Source of the DNA: Proteromonas lacertae
Lineage: Eukaryota; Sar; Bigyra; Opalinata; Proteromonadidae
DNA: 64,000 nt
Assembly (NCBI GenBank): GCA_002245135.1
Contig: NGBS01000875.1
Location: forward strand, 205,696-269,695
Reading direction: 5' to 3'
How positions within the stretch are numbered: position 1 is the stretch's first letter; every line of letters begins with the position of its first letter. The notes under the pieces were generated by a model. The model did not search any database, was not told the DNA's origin, and saw nothing but the letters and a program-made list of their open reading frames with translations. The translations under genes were made by a program, and so were the position numbers. Shown piece by piece: positions 1 to 10,797 of this stretch.

Positions 1-20
1 AATTGTATTTGTATTTTTAG

Positions 21-471
21 CAAGAATTCACCAAAGAGGATCATTAGATGTGATTGGAGTATTTATCATATGAAGTTAAAGACAAACCAAATGATATAAA
101 AGTGTATATTTTAGATACTTGTCATATGACGCCTTATTATTCTTATATCCATAAGAATATTACGATGTCATTTCCTGATTGTTCACCTGCTAATAGAAAA
201 AGAGTTGGTGGAAGTGATACAGATAGATTAATTAAAAATCCTTTAGAATTTGTATATCAAGCATTTGATGATGGTGATAATAATAGAAATTTACCTGATT
301 ATATTGTGACAACTGAATCTAAAATGAAAGGAATTGAATCTTGGCTTGATGAGAAAGGATTTAAGAAGGTATAATTATGTAATTATTTTGACATAATAGA
401 TATATCCTATATCGAAAGTAGCGATTATTGAATATGATCCTGATGTAAAATTCTATATATTTAAACGATAA
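21..471 (+). CDS. 3' end of an unrecognised gene (partial)
   Basis: The window opens inside an intron whose acceptor TTTTAG ends at 20. A coding stretch runs from about 54 to 368, a 31-nt GT...TAG intron fills 369-399, and the last exon 400-471 ends in a short tail (VAIIEYDPDVKFYIFKR) and TAA. Recognisable segments are KVYILDTCHMTPYYSY and GIESWLDEKGFKK. I know no family for them. Between 21 and 53 no frame joins directly to the downstream frame. The frame reading RGSLDVIGV would join it if one base in the T run near 62-64 were surplus, the same pattern as in other genes here. The 5' part lies outside the window, so no function is offered. Confidence 0.5.
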
Positions 472-593
472 TTTTAATTTTTCATTTGTTCTTAAAACGG
501 ATATAAAACGAATATATATTTGAATAAATAATCATTTGATTTGTTTTTTCTCGTTATATACAACCCTTTTAGCTTTGTAAATAATATTTCAGG

Positions 594-2011
594 ATGAACA
601 TGGTTCAAGTGAGGAATAATAAACTGTTTATATTCGGATTTCTATCATTCATTATACAATTTGTGCTAGGATTAGTATATCCAGATCCAGATATTATTAT
701 TGGGGTAAACAATGATTTTTCAGAATTTCCAGATGATTTTGTTGATTATAACAACTTCACAATAGTAAAAGATCATTTCCCAGGTACTTTACAAATCGAT
801 CCTGATACAGGTGAAATATTTGGATCATGTGAATACACATTTGTCACTAGGGATTACAAAATAAGAGCATTGAACAACAATACTGTTGAAGAAGCAGTAG
901 TATCAATAACAAGTATATATAATCTTTTATTATAATACAATTATCATAGTAATTGATGTACCATATTACTGCACAATTGGTTTTGATACATTTTACTTAA
1001 TTAATGGTCAATATATCAATTTCCAGTTAGTATGTAACACACCAATACGATATTGGTATTATTCACCATCTCTACCTCCTGGACTGAAATTAGTGAAAGA
1101 AAAAGGACTATTAATTGGAACAGTAACAGATTATAATAAGGAAGATTCAATACTGACGAAAATAATAGCAGAAAATGAATTAGGTAATTATTCATTTCTA
1201 ATTAATTTCCAACCATCTGAAACGAATCTTTATGATACAGGTTTAACTATTTGTTATGCAGACACTGATTCTTCTCAAGCTTATTTTAGTCGAACTTTAT
1301 TATCATATCAAGATTGTAGTTTTACATCAATGATCAATGTAGATCGTAGGAGAAGTACTTATCAGAATGGAATTACAATAAGATTTGTTAGTTATCTGAA
1401 TATATTTGATGAATCAGATTATGAGTTTCAAATAGAATGTATAGGATGTTGTGCTTTATATATTCAAGATTTAGAAGATCCATTAATTGATAAAACAGAT
1501 TGTAGTTCGTTAAGAAGTAAAATATCAAAATTGCATTTATCCAAAGGATTATATGATTTAGAATTGTACTATTCTGCAACAGTGAAATATTATACAGTAA
1601 AATTATATTGGAAAATGGATGAAAATGGTTGGAGTGTTATTGGTCCAAAATATTTCAGAGTGAAAAGACAACCACCAGCGTATTTGTCATATCGTTCGAA
1701 TAGAATAATCTTTGAATTAAATTCACCTATTGATGAAACTCCATTATATCTTGGTTTTGCAAATCAATTTAGTTATGAGGAATTAGAATATAATAATAAT
1801 GAAAAAGGTAATGGAATAACTGTAGATGTAAAAACTGGTAGAATATCAGGTATAATCAGCACTTTACCTAAAAAACCAATTCATTTAAAAATAACATCTT
1901 TTGGTATAGATGGTAAAGATTATACTGATATATATTTAATCCCAAGAATTGATAGCAATTATTACCTTCAAAGATTGCAGATGTCTGTTTATTTAGCAAG
2001 GGAAGAACAAT

Positions 2012-2043
<32 letters not shown>

Positions 2044-5000
2044 CTATCTTTTGAACCTGATACAATTGGAATAGATCGATTGGTTTATAAAACATTTATT
2101 AATAATGTGAATTACAGTGATGTTCTACCAAAGTCGTTTCCTGGCTATATATTGCCAACTACGTTATTCACTTCAACTATCGAAGGGGAAATTGTAGTGG
2201 AAAGATATGGAAATTATAATATTACCGTTATAGGAAATGGTCCACTCATAGTGACTGTTGGTAGTGTAAAATCAGAGAATTATGAATGTACAAATAAGCC
2301 AATTTCAATAATCATATCCGTTTCATTAACAACTAAATATAATTACTTCAAAATATCACATGGTCATTTCACAAATCTATTGAAATTAGAAGTATATTGG
2401 TGTTCCAATGAATTGAACATACCATTTCAACTTATTCCACCTAAAAATTTTGCATATTACAGTGACTTACAGTTTGAATATTCAACCTCAGTTGCAATGT
2501 ATGTAGGAGGTGAATCAATTGAGCCAAGTATTCCATTCATATCAACAACAGAAAAAATATTATATTTCTTCGTTTATCCACTATTACCAAGTGGTTTAAT
2601 ATTAGATACAAAGACAGGAGTGATTAGTGGAATTCCTGATGTTTTATTCTCTGATATGAAGAATTATGTTGTTAGAGCAACAACAGAAAGTGGTGTTCAT
2701 ATTAGAACTACTGTTAGAATCAGTATAGTGACAATTATACCTCCTTGTAATATTATCTTCTTTGTTGAAAATGTTCCTGTCACTAAAATCAATGGCGAAA
2801 TAGGAGTGGAATTGAATACTATTCAAATATCCGCAAGAGGTACAATAAAATCAATTTCAACTGTTCCAAAATTACCTGAAGGATTAGTAATAGATTTTGA
2901 GAATCATATTATTAAAGGAACTCCAATTGAAGAATTTAATGGAAAAATCACATTTCATTTTGGTAATTATGGCGGATATTCATTTTATAATATTTCTATG
3001 AATATAATAAGTTGTAGTAAAGGTGGATTTATTTCAGTTCACTTCTATTATTCACAAGGAACAGGAAGTACAATCGTTAATCTAATTGATGATAATGATA
3101 ATTCTACTAGTTATATAACTAATAAAGAAATAACAACATCTTTTGATCAATCATTTTGTTTGAATTATTCCAATTTTACATTGTTATTAAGTCGAGTTGA
3201 AGGAACTCCAGTGACTTTCTTTGTTGATACTTATAACCATACAATGTTAACACTTGGAGATACTACTAAATGGCCAATTACACAGAACTTTACATTTAAA
3301 TTTACATCTATGATTACTCTACCAGAATTATCCTATTATTCAGGAAATAATTTAATAGTGTATTCTTATCATTTCAATTATTATCAACCAATATTAGAGA
3401 AGAATATAGCTTGGTTTGAGATGTATAATTGTCCATTAACAATGACTATTAACCCAGTGACTGGGGTTATAACAGGTCATTTAGATGATAATACATTCTG
3501 TCTAGTAAAAGCATGTAATTCCATTGGTTGTAGTAATGTAACGGTTAGTTTTACAGTTATACCATGTGTTTTACCTTATCGTACATTTACAGTTACTCTT
3601 CATCCACTATCACATTCATCTGATATTTATGTATCAATAATTGAAGGAAGGCAAAAGAATAAAATATTTCAAATGAAATCATCTGGGAATTATGAAGATG
3701 AAACATTCAATATATGCTTAGATCAAGGTTATTATTATGTAGTATTAAACAATAAAACTGATGATTTATGGGTTAAAGGCTCTTATGTTGATATTACCTT
3801 AAATTCGTTTACATTATTCTCATCACATTCTTCTTTATGGGATTCTCAATATCAAATGATTACAAAAGAATATTTTCCTGATCCATTGTTATTTAAATAT
3901 ACATCGAAATATGTTAAGAATTGGAATTTACAAGATTTTGATGATTCTAGTTGGAATGTGATGAATGCTAGTTACTTTTCTACCTGAATTAAACTCAACT
4001 GATTTATATTTGAGATTTGATATGGAATGTGATAGTTTATTCATTGAAGCATTACAGTTTCATTTCTTATTTCCTAAAACAAGTTATGAAATTGAAGTTT
4101 ATATAAGAGGAACATTGTTTACTATGTATGCAACTTCACAGAATAATGAAAATGAAGAAAATAATGAGAAAATAATGAATAGAAAATCCCCTAATAATAA
4201 TCTACTTATCTTCTCATCATTAATTAAAAAGTATTTTGTTAAAGGCAATAATGTAATTTCTATTCATTTAAGACAAGTTGATTCTTTACAATGGAGAAGA
4301 TCATATGAAATATATTGTTATGTTTCTCATTCTGGTACAACTTATAGTACAACAACATCTATCTATTCTGATTTCTCCTTTGATTCATTAGATACTGTAA
4401 TGGAAAATATGGTGGATGGAGATATATCAACTAACTATTTACCTATCATTAACTACGAAACTTTAAATATTTCGTTTATATTATCTTATGATGGTTGGAC
4501 TCAAGCTTCAATCAATTCATATTACATTCGACCTGGTTTTGAAGGCAGAGAGATGGATCCAAGGTCATGGACCTTATTAGGAATAAGAAATCATAAAGAA
4601 TATGTTATAGATACACATATAGATGAAGTATTTGAAAGAAATGAAGTTAAATATTTCTTATTTCCTGAAGGAACTGAAATGTTTGGGACTTATAAGTTGA
4701 TGTTGATAGATTATGGTGTTGTTTCATCCAATAATCGTTCTAATAGAATACATATCAGTGAATTTGGTTTAGTAACCCAAAGATATGAATATTGTCAGAA
4801 TATCTTAGGATTTCCTGATACAAGAGCTAATACTAAAAGAGTATTAAGTTGTGGACCAGGTTATGATGGTATTAGAATAAGAGAATGTGATAATTATTGT
4901 GTATGGGGTGCTTATCCATCATTTGCAGAGAAATGTAAATTGGCATTACCTCAAAATTTAGTTTATCTGTTTAATACATCTTTGTTATATCATTTACCTG

Positions 5001-5587
5001 TAGAATATTTGGGTAGAATATATCCAAGAGTTGGCGGTGCTCAATTAAGATATATGATATTTCCTGAATTACCGAAAGGATTATCATTTGATGATTTAAC
5101 AGGAACAATCAGTGGAACTCCATTAGAAGAATTACCATTACCAGTCAAATTTACAATTACAGCAATGAATGAATTAGGTAAAACATCAACGAGTTTATAC
5201 ATTCAAATAATAAGAGTATTTTGTCCAGAAACAGTAGATTATCCCAAAACAGATGTTGGTGAAGTTGCAATAATTCATTGTAAAGGTCAATCAGGTTATA
5301 AAGCAAGAGAATGTATTTATAAGAATCACAGAGTTCAATGGTCTTCAAAAGAAGAAAACAATTGTGGAGGTAGTAAGCCAATTCCAACTTCTATTTATAT
5401 TATTGTGATTGTCGTAGCTTGTTCTGTGGCTGCTACTATTCTGGTGATAGTTATGTTTAGAGTGAAGAATAGGAATATTGATGGAAGTGATGATGATGAA
5501 GTTCCTTCTAGTTTACAAGAGTCTGATTTCTATAATAGAATATTGACAAAATCATCTATAGATGAATCACTTCTGTCTGATGATTAG
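594..5587 (+). CDS. Large type I membrane protein with putative-Ig (He_PIG-like) repeats
   Basis: Exon 1 is 594-912 and, after a 37-nt intron (913-949), exon 2 runs to 5587, giving about 1,650 residues. The N-terminus is a signal peptide (hydrophobic FGFLSFIIQFVLGLVYP). At least six repeats follow the putative-Ig pattern of a proline-rich turn, Gly-Leu, Asp/Asn-x-x-Thr-Gly-x-Ile-x-Gly, for example GLILDTKTGVISGIP and GLSFDDLTGTISGTP. A Cys-rich stretch (SCGPGYDGIRIRECD) precedes the last repeat. One transmembrane helix (SIYIIVIVVACSVAATILVI) is followed by an acidic cytoplasmic tail of about 50 residues. An (AAT)n run near 2013-2042 encodes a poly-Asn tract. The frame steps once near 3976 in TTTT; one T fewer gives a continuous WNVMNASYFLPELNS. 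A surface adhesin or receptor role is inferred from architecture only. Confidence 0.75.
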
Positions 5588-5680
5588 TTTAGTGTTTTAT
5601 AATCATTATTATAATTTTATTTAATTATGTTATAAAAACATTTTGTTTATATATTTACATAATTAATAATTAAATAGTAT

Positions 5681-6141
5681 TTACCTCTTTTTAAACAATC
5701 CTCCTTTGAATAATGAAGAAATACCACCACCTGAACTTTTAGCAACTTCTGTCTTCCCAACTATTGGATTTTTAACTCTCTTTTTATAGTCTTCTTCTGC
5801 TTCTCTCTCAATTTCAATAACTTTTAAAGAAATCATATCACCTGCTGGGTCTACAGATTGAGTAGGTTGGAATAAATCTACCCATACATAATCACTCTAT
5901 TGTATAATAAAAAAATGTATAATACATCACCACCAGCTTTAGCACGGAAATGATAACATCCTTTCAATGGAAAATTTGCTACATAATAACAAATACAAAT
6001 TATACATCTTATATCTCCTACAGTAACCCTAGATTTATTAATTTCAAAAGCTCCTTCTTCATGATCCTTGACACCACTTTTCTATGTATGTATATATTTA
6101 TATAAAGGTAATACAACTAATGTATATTGAACAACAACCAT
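5681..6141 (-). CDS. Small DIX-domain-like protein
   Basis: Four exons (6115-6141, 6006-6081, 5926-5978, 5681-5896) are joined by introns of 33, 27 and 29 nt and encode 123 residues. The chain begins MVVVQYTLVKSG, then VTVGDIRSNFPLKGCYHFR, then DYVWVDL and MISLKVIEIE, and ends in a Gly/Lys-rich tail. The order beta strand, VT-x-GD-(F/I)-(K/R), short loop, Y-x-F-(K/R), acidic DYVW resembles DIX domains of Dishevelled and Axin, which polymerise head to tail; DIX-like domains are also known in plant SOSEKI proteins. The assignment rests on pattern, not a search. The start codon lies 73 bp from the divergently transcribed La gene, so the two may share a promoter. Confidence 0.5.
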
Positions 6142-6214
6142 GAAAATCAAAGATATCTTCTTTAATCAAAAAATACTTTGAACTTATGTTAGTAGTAATT
6201 CCATCTTAAATAAA

Positions 6215-7251
6215 ATGGCAGATAAAAAGACAAGAATTCTAAGACAAATTGACTTTTACTTTGGTGATAGCAATTTGCCAAAAGATAAATTTTTAAAAGG
6301 ATTAGTTGATTCAAATCCACAAGGTTATATCCTTTACATCACATATTTTTTTATATTCTTTAATCGTTTTACATGTTTCATTAGACTCAATTATGTCATT
6401 TAAAAGAATGAAGTCATTAACAGAAGATAAGAATGAAGTAATTGAAGCAATAAAAGAGTCTTCATTAGTTGAAGTATTTTTCAATCATTATATTATTGTA
6501 GTTAAATGATGATAACACAATGTTAAGAAGAACATCACCGTTACCAACAGATTTAGACACAATGGCACATACGTTACGTATTGCTCGTTTCCCAACAACC
6601 AGTACACTCGATGAAATCCAAGAGTTCATTGACAAATACGGAAAATCAAAGTGTATCAGAATGAGAAAAGACAAAGAAAAGAAATTCAAAGGATCAATAT
6701 ATGTTGAAATGTCAACCAAAGAAGAATGTGAAAAACTCCTTTCTGAAGAACTCAAATATAGTGGTGAAGTATTAACAGAAAAATGCTACTTACAAGATCA
6801 CTTGGATAGTAAAAAATCTAAAAAGCCAAAGAAGAAGGATGATAATAAGAAAAATGAATATGAACCAGGCTGTGTATTAAAAGTCAAGAATATCGGTGAA
6901 GGTGCAAATAGAGAAGATTTTGAAGCTGTTTTAAATAAGAAGCAATATCAATTCATTGATTTCTGTAGAGGACAAACTGAAGGATTCTTGAGATTCAAAA
7001 AACCAGAATTTGCAAAAGAAACATTAGAAAAATTTACATCTGAAAAACCAGTGATTGGTGGAAATGAAATTGAAGTAAGTTTAGTAGAAGGAGATGAAGA
7101 AAAAGAGTATTGGGAAAAGATATCTGATTTAAGAAATCAGAAGAAACAGAAAGGTCAAAAGAGAGGAGGTGGTACAAAGAGAGGAAGAAAGGGAGGTAAT
7201 GAAGGAGGTAAAAATAAAAAGGCAAAGACTGATGATGGAGATGAGGAATAA
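6215..7251 (+). CDS. La (SSB) RNA-binding protein
   Basis: Three exons (6215-6323, 6385-6473, 6502-7251) encode 316 residues. The La motif opens the protein (FYFGDSNLPKDKFLK, residues about 13-27). It is interrupted by a 61-nt and a 28-nt intron, and splicing restores SFKRMKSLTEDKNEVIEAI. RRM1 follows (TLRIARFPTTSTLDEIQEF), then a Lys-rich linker, then a second RRM-like fold (GCVLKVKNIGEGANREDFEA ... FIDFCRGQTEGFLRF) and a basic Gly/Lys tail like that of La. La protects the 3' U tails of new RNA polymerase III transcripts in the nucleus. The order La motif, RRM1, xRRM-like and basic tail fits genuine La better than the LARP families. Confidence 0.9.
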
Positions 7252-7493
7252 ATTCTAACAGAAATAATAGTAAAATACAATTTAGTTCATTTGTTATGAA
7301 TTTTTTTATTTTATTGCGGTGGTATATAATTAAAACAACAAATCTAATCTAATAATTAATCACATTATAAAGGAAAATATATATATATATAACTTAAACA
7401 TACTATAAATAAACTTTATTTATATACATTCTAATATATTTCAAATACTTTATCTATCTAATATACTCAACAACAGATTCTAATAATTATTTC

Positions 7494-8775
7494 TTATGTT
7501 TTTTGTTTCAATTTCATCTGTTGCTGATGTTGCAATGTTCTCATCTCCAATGAACATCGTTTATACTTTGATACATATCCTCCTGAGGATGTAGGAACAA
7601 GTCCAGGAACTGTAGGAACAATCTGGGTTGGTGTACAAATTGGACTACTTGTATTAGATAATGATATTGTCGTATTTGTTGTATTAGTGTTTGTACCAGT
7701 CCTACTATTGATTGCAACAGTGAAATTATTATTCATATTTACAGTAGTGTTATTGGCATTAGTATCACTTACTGACCTTAATGATTGAGGATATTGAGCA
7801 ACTTGTGATTTCTTATGGTTTAATAACAATATACTACTATTCTCTTCTTGTGTAAGTGGTGGTGGTAAAAGACATTGTTGTAATGGAGTTGTATTTAAGA
7901 AATTACTATTTGTAGAGAGAGATGATAATGAATAATGATTATCACAACTATCACCTCCTCCATTTCCTATACTACTAATTTGTTTCGCTCTTAAACCATA
8001 TTTAGAGGATTTATGACGATAACATAAATTACTTATTCCTGTACCAATACTGATTACTCCATTATGAGTGAGATTTTCAATCCTGAATTTGGATAAATAA
8101 CTGTAACAAACTTGATCTAAATGAATTCCTAATGATGTTGCTAAATCATGTGATTCTAATGAATAATCATAGAGATATTGATTGTAAGGTGCAAATAAAT
8201 ATTTCAAACAACATTGAGGTGGACAATTTCCATTGTGAGATTCACGGTAGGTTTTGATACTATCAAATTTGATGAATCTTTTCAGTATAATATTATATGT
8301 TTTCATTGTGTAGAACATCACTCGATATTTCATAACTGATATTTTTAAACTCCTAAAAAACTTAGGATTTGATTTATCTAATTCAATAATTTGTGAATAA
8401 GTGATATGATCGTCTGTAGATCCTACTATTTTACTATATAAATAAGATATTTCACCAAGTGAGAATGTTACACCTGTCTGAGCACAGAATTGACAAAATT
8501 GTATAAATGTTAAAGGACGGGATGTAAAAAGTCTTGAGGCATATAATAATACTACGAATAAAATGAAATAATATACTCTTTAGCAAGTGTGAGAAAGGAA
8601 TAAAAGATACTGTAGTAACTGTCCAGAAAAAATCACTAAAGGAAATTTCGTTTGAAAATCTTTCTAATACTAATCTCGTTAAATCATCACTAAAAGAAAT
8701 GTAGTTCTGTATTGATCTTTTCGTTACTTTACCTCTAGAAATATATAAAATATTTTAATACTTTTTAGGTGACAT
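7494..8775 (-). CDS. Lineage-specific protein, remote relative of the 36-47.6 kb tandem family
   Basis: Exons 8762-8775, 8577-8734 and 7494-8551 (introns 27 and 25 nt) encode 409 residues starting MSPKKGKVTKRS. The middle reads LTFIQFCQFCAQTGVTFSLG followed by ITYSQIIEL. This parallels the ITYNQFFQFVC ... ITHDQVIEVV core of the tandem family. Further on, NIILKRFIKF, CCLKYLFAPYNQYLYDYSLE and YLSKFR sit in the same order as IILNRFQFYT, CLSSFSRRFTGEPPPYHYDY and the YGYGxR block of that family. The last 200 residues are Asn/Ser/Thr-rich low complexity. No known domain is recognised. Homology to the array is inferred from order and spacing of motifs and is modest. Confidence 0.6.
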
Positions 8776-9024
8776 TTTCTCGAATATATTGGATATTTGA
8801 AGCAGCTCATAGTTATTAACTAACAATGAATTATTACGAAAACAATAAACATACGATGATAATATTGAGCCATAAAAAGCCCATCTGTGTATAACAAATA
8901 TTTCATATTCATTGTTTATAAAGTCATTTTTATTTTCTAGAAATTGTTATTCTGTATAACCGACTTCTCAAACCTATTCTCGAGCAAAACACAAATACAA
9001 ATTATTAAATTTAGAAATAAATAA

Positions 9025-10032
9025 TTAATTTATGGTGGTAGAATATAGTAGAGCCCCTTTCTCTAAATGGTCTTGTCGTATTAATCTGAATTTTGTATCG
9101 CTCCAAAGACAATCTAGTCCTTTTATCAAAATTAGAACTTCTATATTATCTTTTTCATTATTAATTTGAATTTCATCGTTTATCCATGATTCTATATCCT
9201 TTTCAATTAGAACCCCTGGATCATCCAAACGAAACTCTTTAATAATATCTTCTAAGTTGCAATTCAAATACTCGCTATATGCTTGGCATTTTCTGTTCTT
9301 CCCCTTTAATTGCATACATATATTATTAATTAATCGATATTTATTTATGTCATACTTAGTCTTAGTTGTTGTATATATGTTCATATCATTTTGAACTTGA
9401 CATTTTGTCAATTGACAACATAAATTCTTCAATTGTATAACATAAAATGTCTGATTAAGTATATGTGGCTTACAATTTGGACTATAGTAATTCTCATATA
9501 TCACAGATATAGCTGGAGGAATAACTTCAATGTTTTGAGAAAATTCACATGATTCTAAAAGTATTTTAAATATATCTGAAGGTGAATCAAGTGAAATAAC
9601 AAACACTATTTTGTTCTTATTTCTATTAAACAATCTTTCACTTTTAGATTGATAGAATTCTATTATACTTTCTAAAGTTATTGGACTATTTTCTAGAAAT
9701 TTCTTTTTGTATGATTCAATATGATATGAGTTTTTATAAAAACATATATTCATACTTCTACTATTTGATGATATATCAATTCCGATTGAATTTGTTAAAT
9801 TATTTTGATTTTGGCTGTTTATATGAATTGGATTTTCATTTATCTGATTTAGTATATTCTCTATAATCTTGTAATTATCAATTATTTCATTGTTGAGAAT
9901 ATATGGATTGTTAATTGGATGATAATCATTTTGTTTTCTATAATATAAAATATATAAATAAAAATTAAAAACAATAAATTGCTTTATAAATATACAGTTT
10001 AACTGATCCTGATAACTTACACAATGATTCAT
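9025..10032 (-). CDS. Divergent Hsp70/actin-fold ATPase-like protein
   Basis: The frame carries IGIDISSNSRSM where Hsp70 has its phosphate-1 IGIDLGTT strand. Later come VFVISLDSPSDIFKILLESC and VIPPAISVIYENY, which parallel the Hsp70 'vPa...R...AA..AG' and 'EPTAAALAY' stretches. Near the end, HLEKGALLYSTTI parallels the conserved GAA(L/I)xA block. The Asp and Gly ligands are only partly kept, so ATP hydrolysis is doubtful. The first four codons (10021-10032) appear to splice to 9937 over a GTAAGT...TAG intron (9938-10020); the frame then needs one A fewer in the AAAA run at the acceptor. Only 22 bp separate its start from the stop of the upstream coiled-coil gene on the same strand. Confidence 0.5.
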   Translation of the reverse strand: MNHCVSYQDQLNCIFIKQFIVFNFYLYILYYRKQNDYHPINNPYILNNEIIDNYKIIENILNQINENPIHINSQNQNNLTNSIGIDISSNSRSMNICFYKNSYHIESYKKKFLENSPITLESIIEFYQSKSERLFNRNKNKIVFVISLDSPSDIFKILLESCEFSQNIEVIPPAISVIYENYYSPNCKPHILNQTFYVIQLKNLCCQLTKCQVQNDMNIYTTTKTKYDINKYRLINNICMQLKGKNRKCQAYSEYLNCNLEDIIKEFRLDDPGVLIEKDIESWINDEIQINNEKDNIEVLILIKGLDCLWSDTKFRLIRQDHLEKGALLYSTTIN

Positions 10033-10054
10033 ATTCTATTCATAATATATATTA

Positions 10055-10592
10055 TCATAAATATTTACTCTGTAGTAGAGTTGTTTCAATTGATAAATCT
10101 TGATCTGTTATAAAATCTGATCTTTGAGACATTATCAAAGTTGATGTGAATGACTGAATTGGTTTTGTGTTTTTTATTTCTTCTATTCTATTCTCAATAC
10201 TATTTACTTTTTCCTCAACATTTCTAACTCTGTTTTCATATCTTTGATTTGTTTCTTCTACAACTGTTATTCTTTTATTTACTTGATTTATCCTATTCTC
10301 AAATTTTGCTTTAAGAGATTGGAATGGATTTATTCAATACACCAACTGTATCTACAACAGTTTTTATTTCATTATCACTTTGTATTGTTTGATTAATCTG
10401 ATTAGTGCTTTCTAATTTATCTAATCTTTTTGATAAAATATTTAGCGAGTCTATTATATTCTGATATTGACTTTGTAATATATTGAATTGTTTTTCTAAC
10501 AAAGAAATTTTACTAACTTCATTTTGTTTATCTATATTTGCTTTTTGATTATTTTCAATATCAGCTAACCTCTTTTCTATACTTGTATACAT
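10055..10592 (-). CDS. Short coiled-coil protein
   Basis: Starting at the ATG at 10592, the chain is almost entirely heptad-like: KRLADIENNQKANIDKQNEV, then LLEKQFNILQSQYQNIIDSL, then LSKRLDKLESTNQ. A second frame continues the same pattern (KFENRINQVNKRITVVEETN ... NSIENRIEEIKN) and ends SIETTLLQSKYL before a stop at 10055. The two halves join near 10316 either by one surplus base or by a small intron with a weak acceptor; I favour the surplus base because no TAG acceptor is available. About 175 residues in all. No family is recognised. It lies head to head with the CCDC81-like gene, 205 bp apart, so co-expression with a ciliary gene is possible. Confidence 0.5.
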
Positions 10593-10673
10593 TAAAGTAC
10601 ATTCTTATACCAAATTTCTCTACATATGGATCTATTGGGCTTTCTATTTTTATTATATAGCAATAAAAATACC

Positions 10674-10687
10674 TTTACCATGGCAAT
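10674..10687. promoter_or_regulatory. X-box-like (RFX) palindrome upstream of a ciliary gene
   Basis: The sequence TTTACCATGGCAAT is an imperfect inverted repeat close to the RFX X-box (GTNRCC-N-RGYAAC), each half-site matching at five of six positions. It lies 111 bp upstream of the CCDC81-like start and inside the shared divergent promoter. RFX factors control ciliary genes in animals and fungi; whether this organism has one is unknown. A single match in AT-rich DNA may be chance. Confidence 0.2.
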
Positions 10688-10797
10688 CTCCCATAATTGA
10701 TTTTTAAATCTTTCTATTTTCAAATAAAATAAAAAAACAGAAACGGATATATTATTTGACCGTTACTGTAGTTTATTGTTATTTTTCTCAATAAAGG

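Noticed and set aside
2013-2042. AAT repeat as a gap or repeat array
   Set aside because: It codes for poly-Asn in frame within the large surface protein; such runs are common in AT-rich protists.
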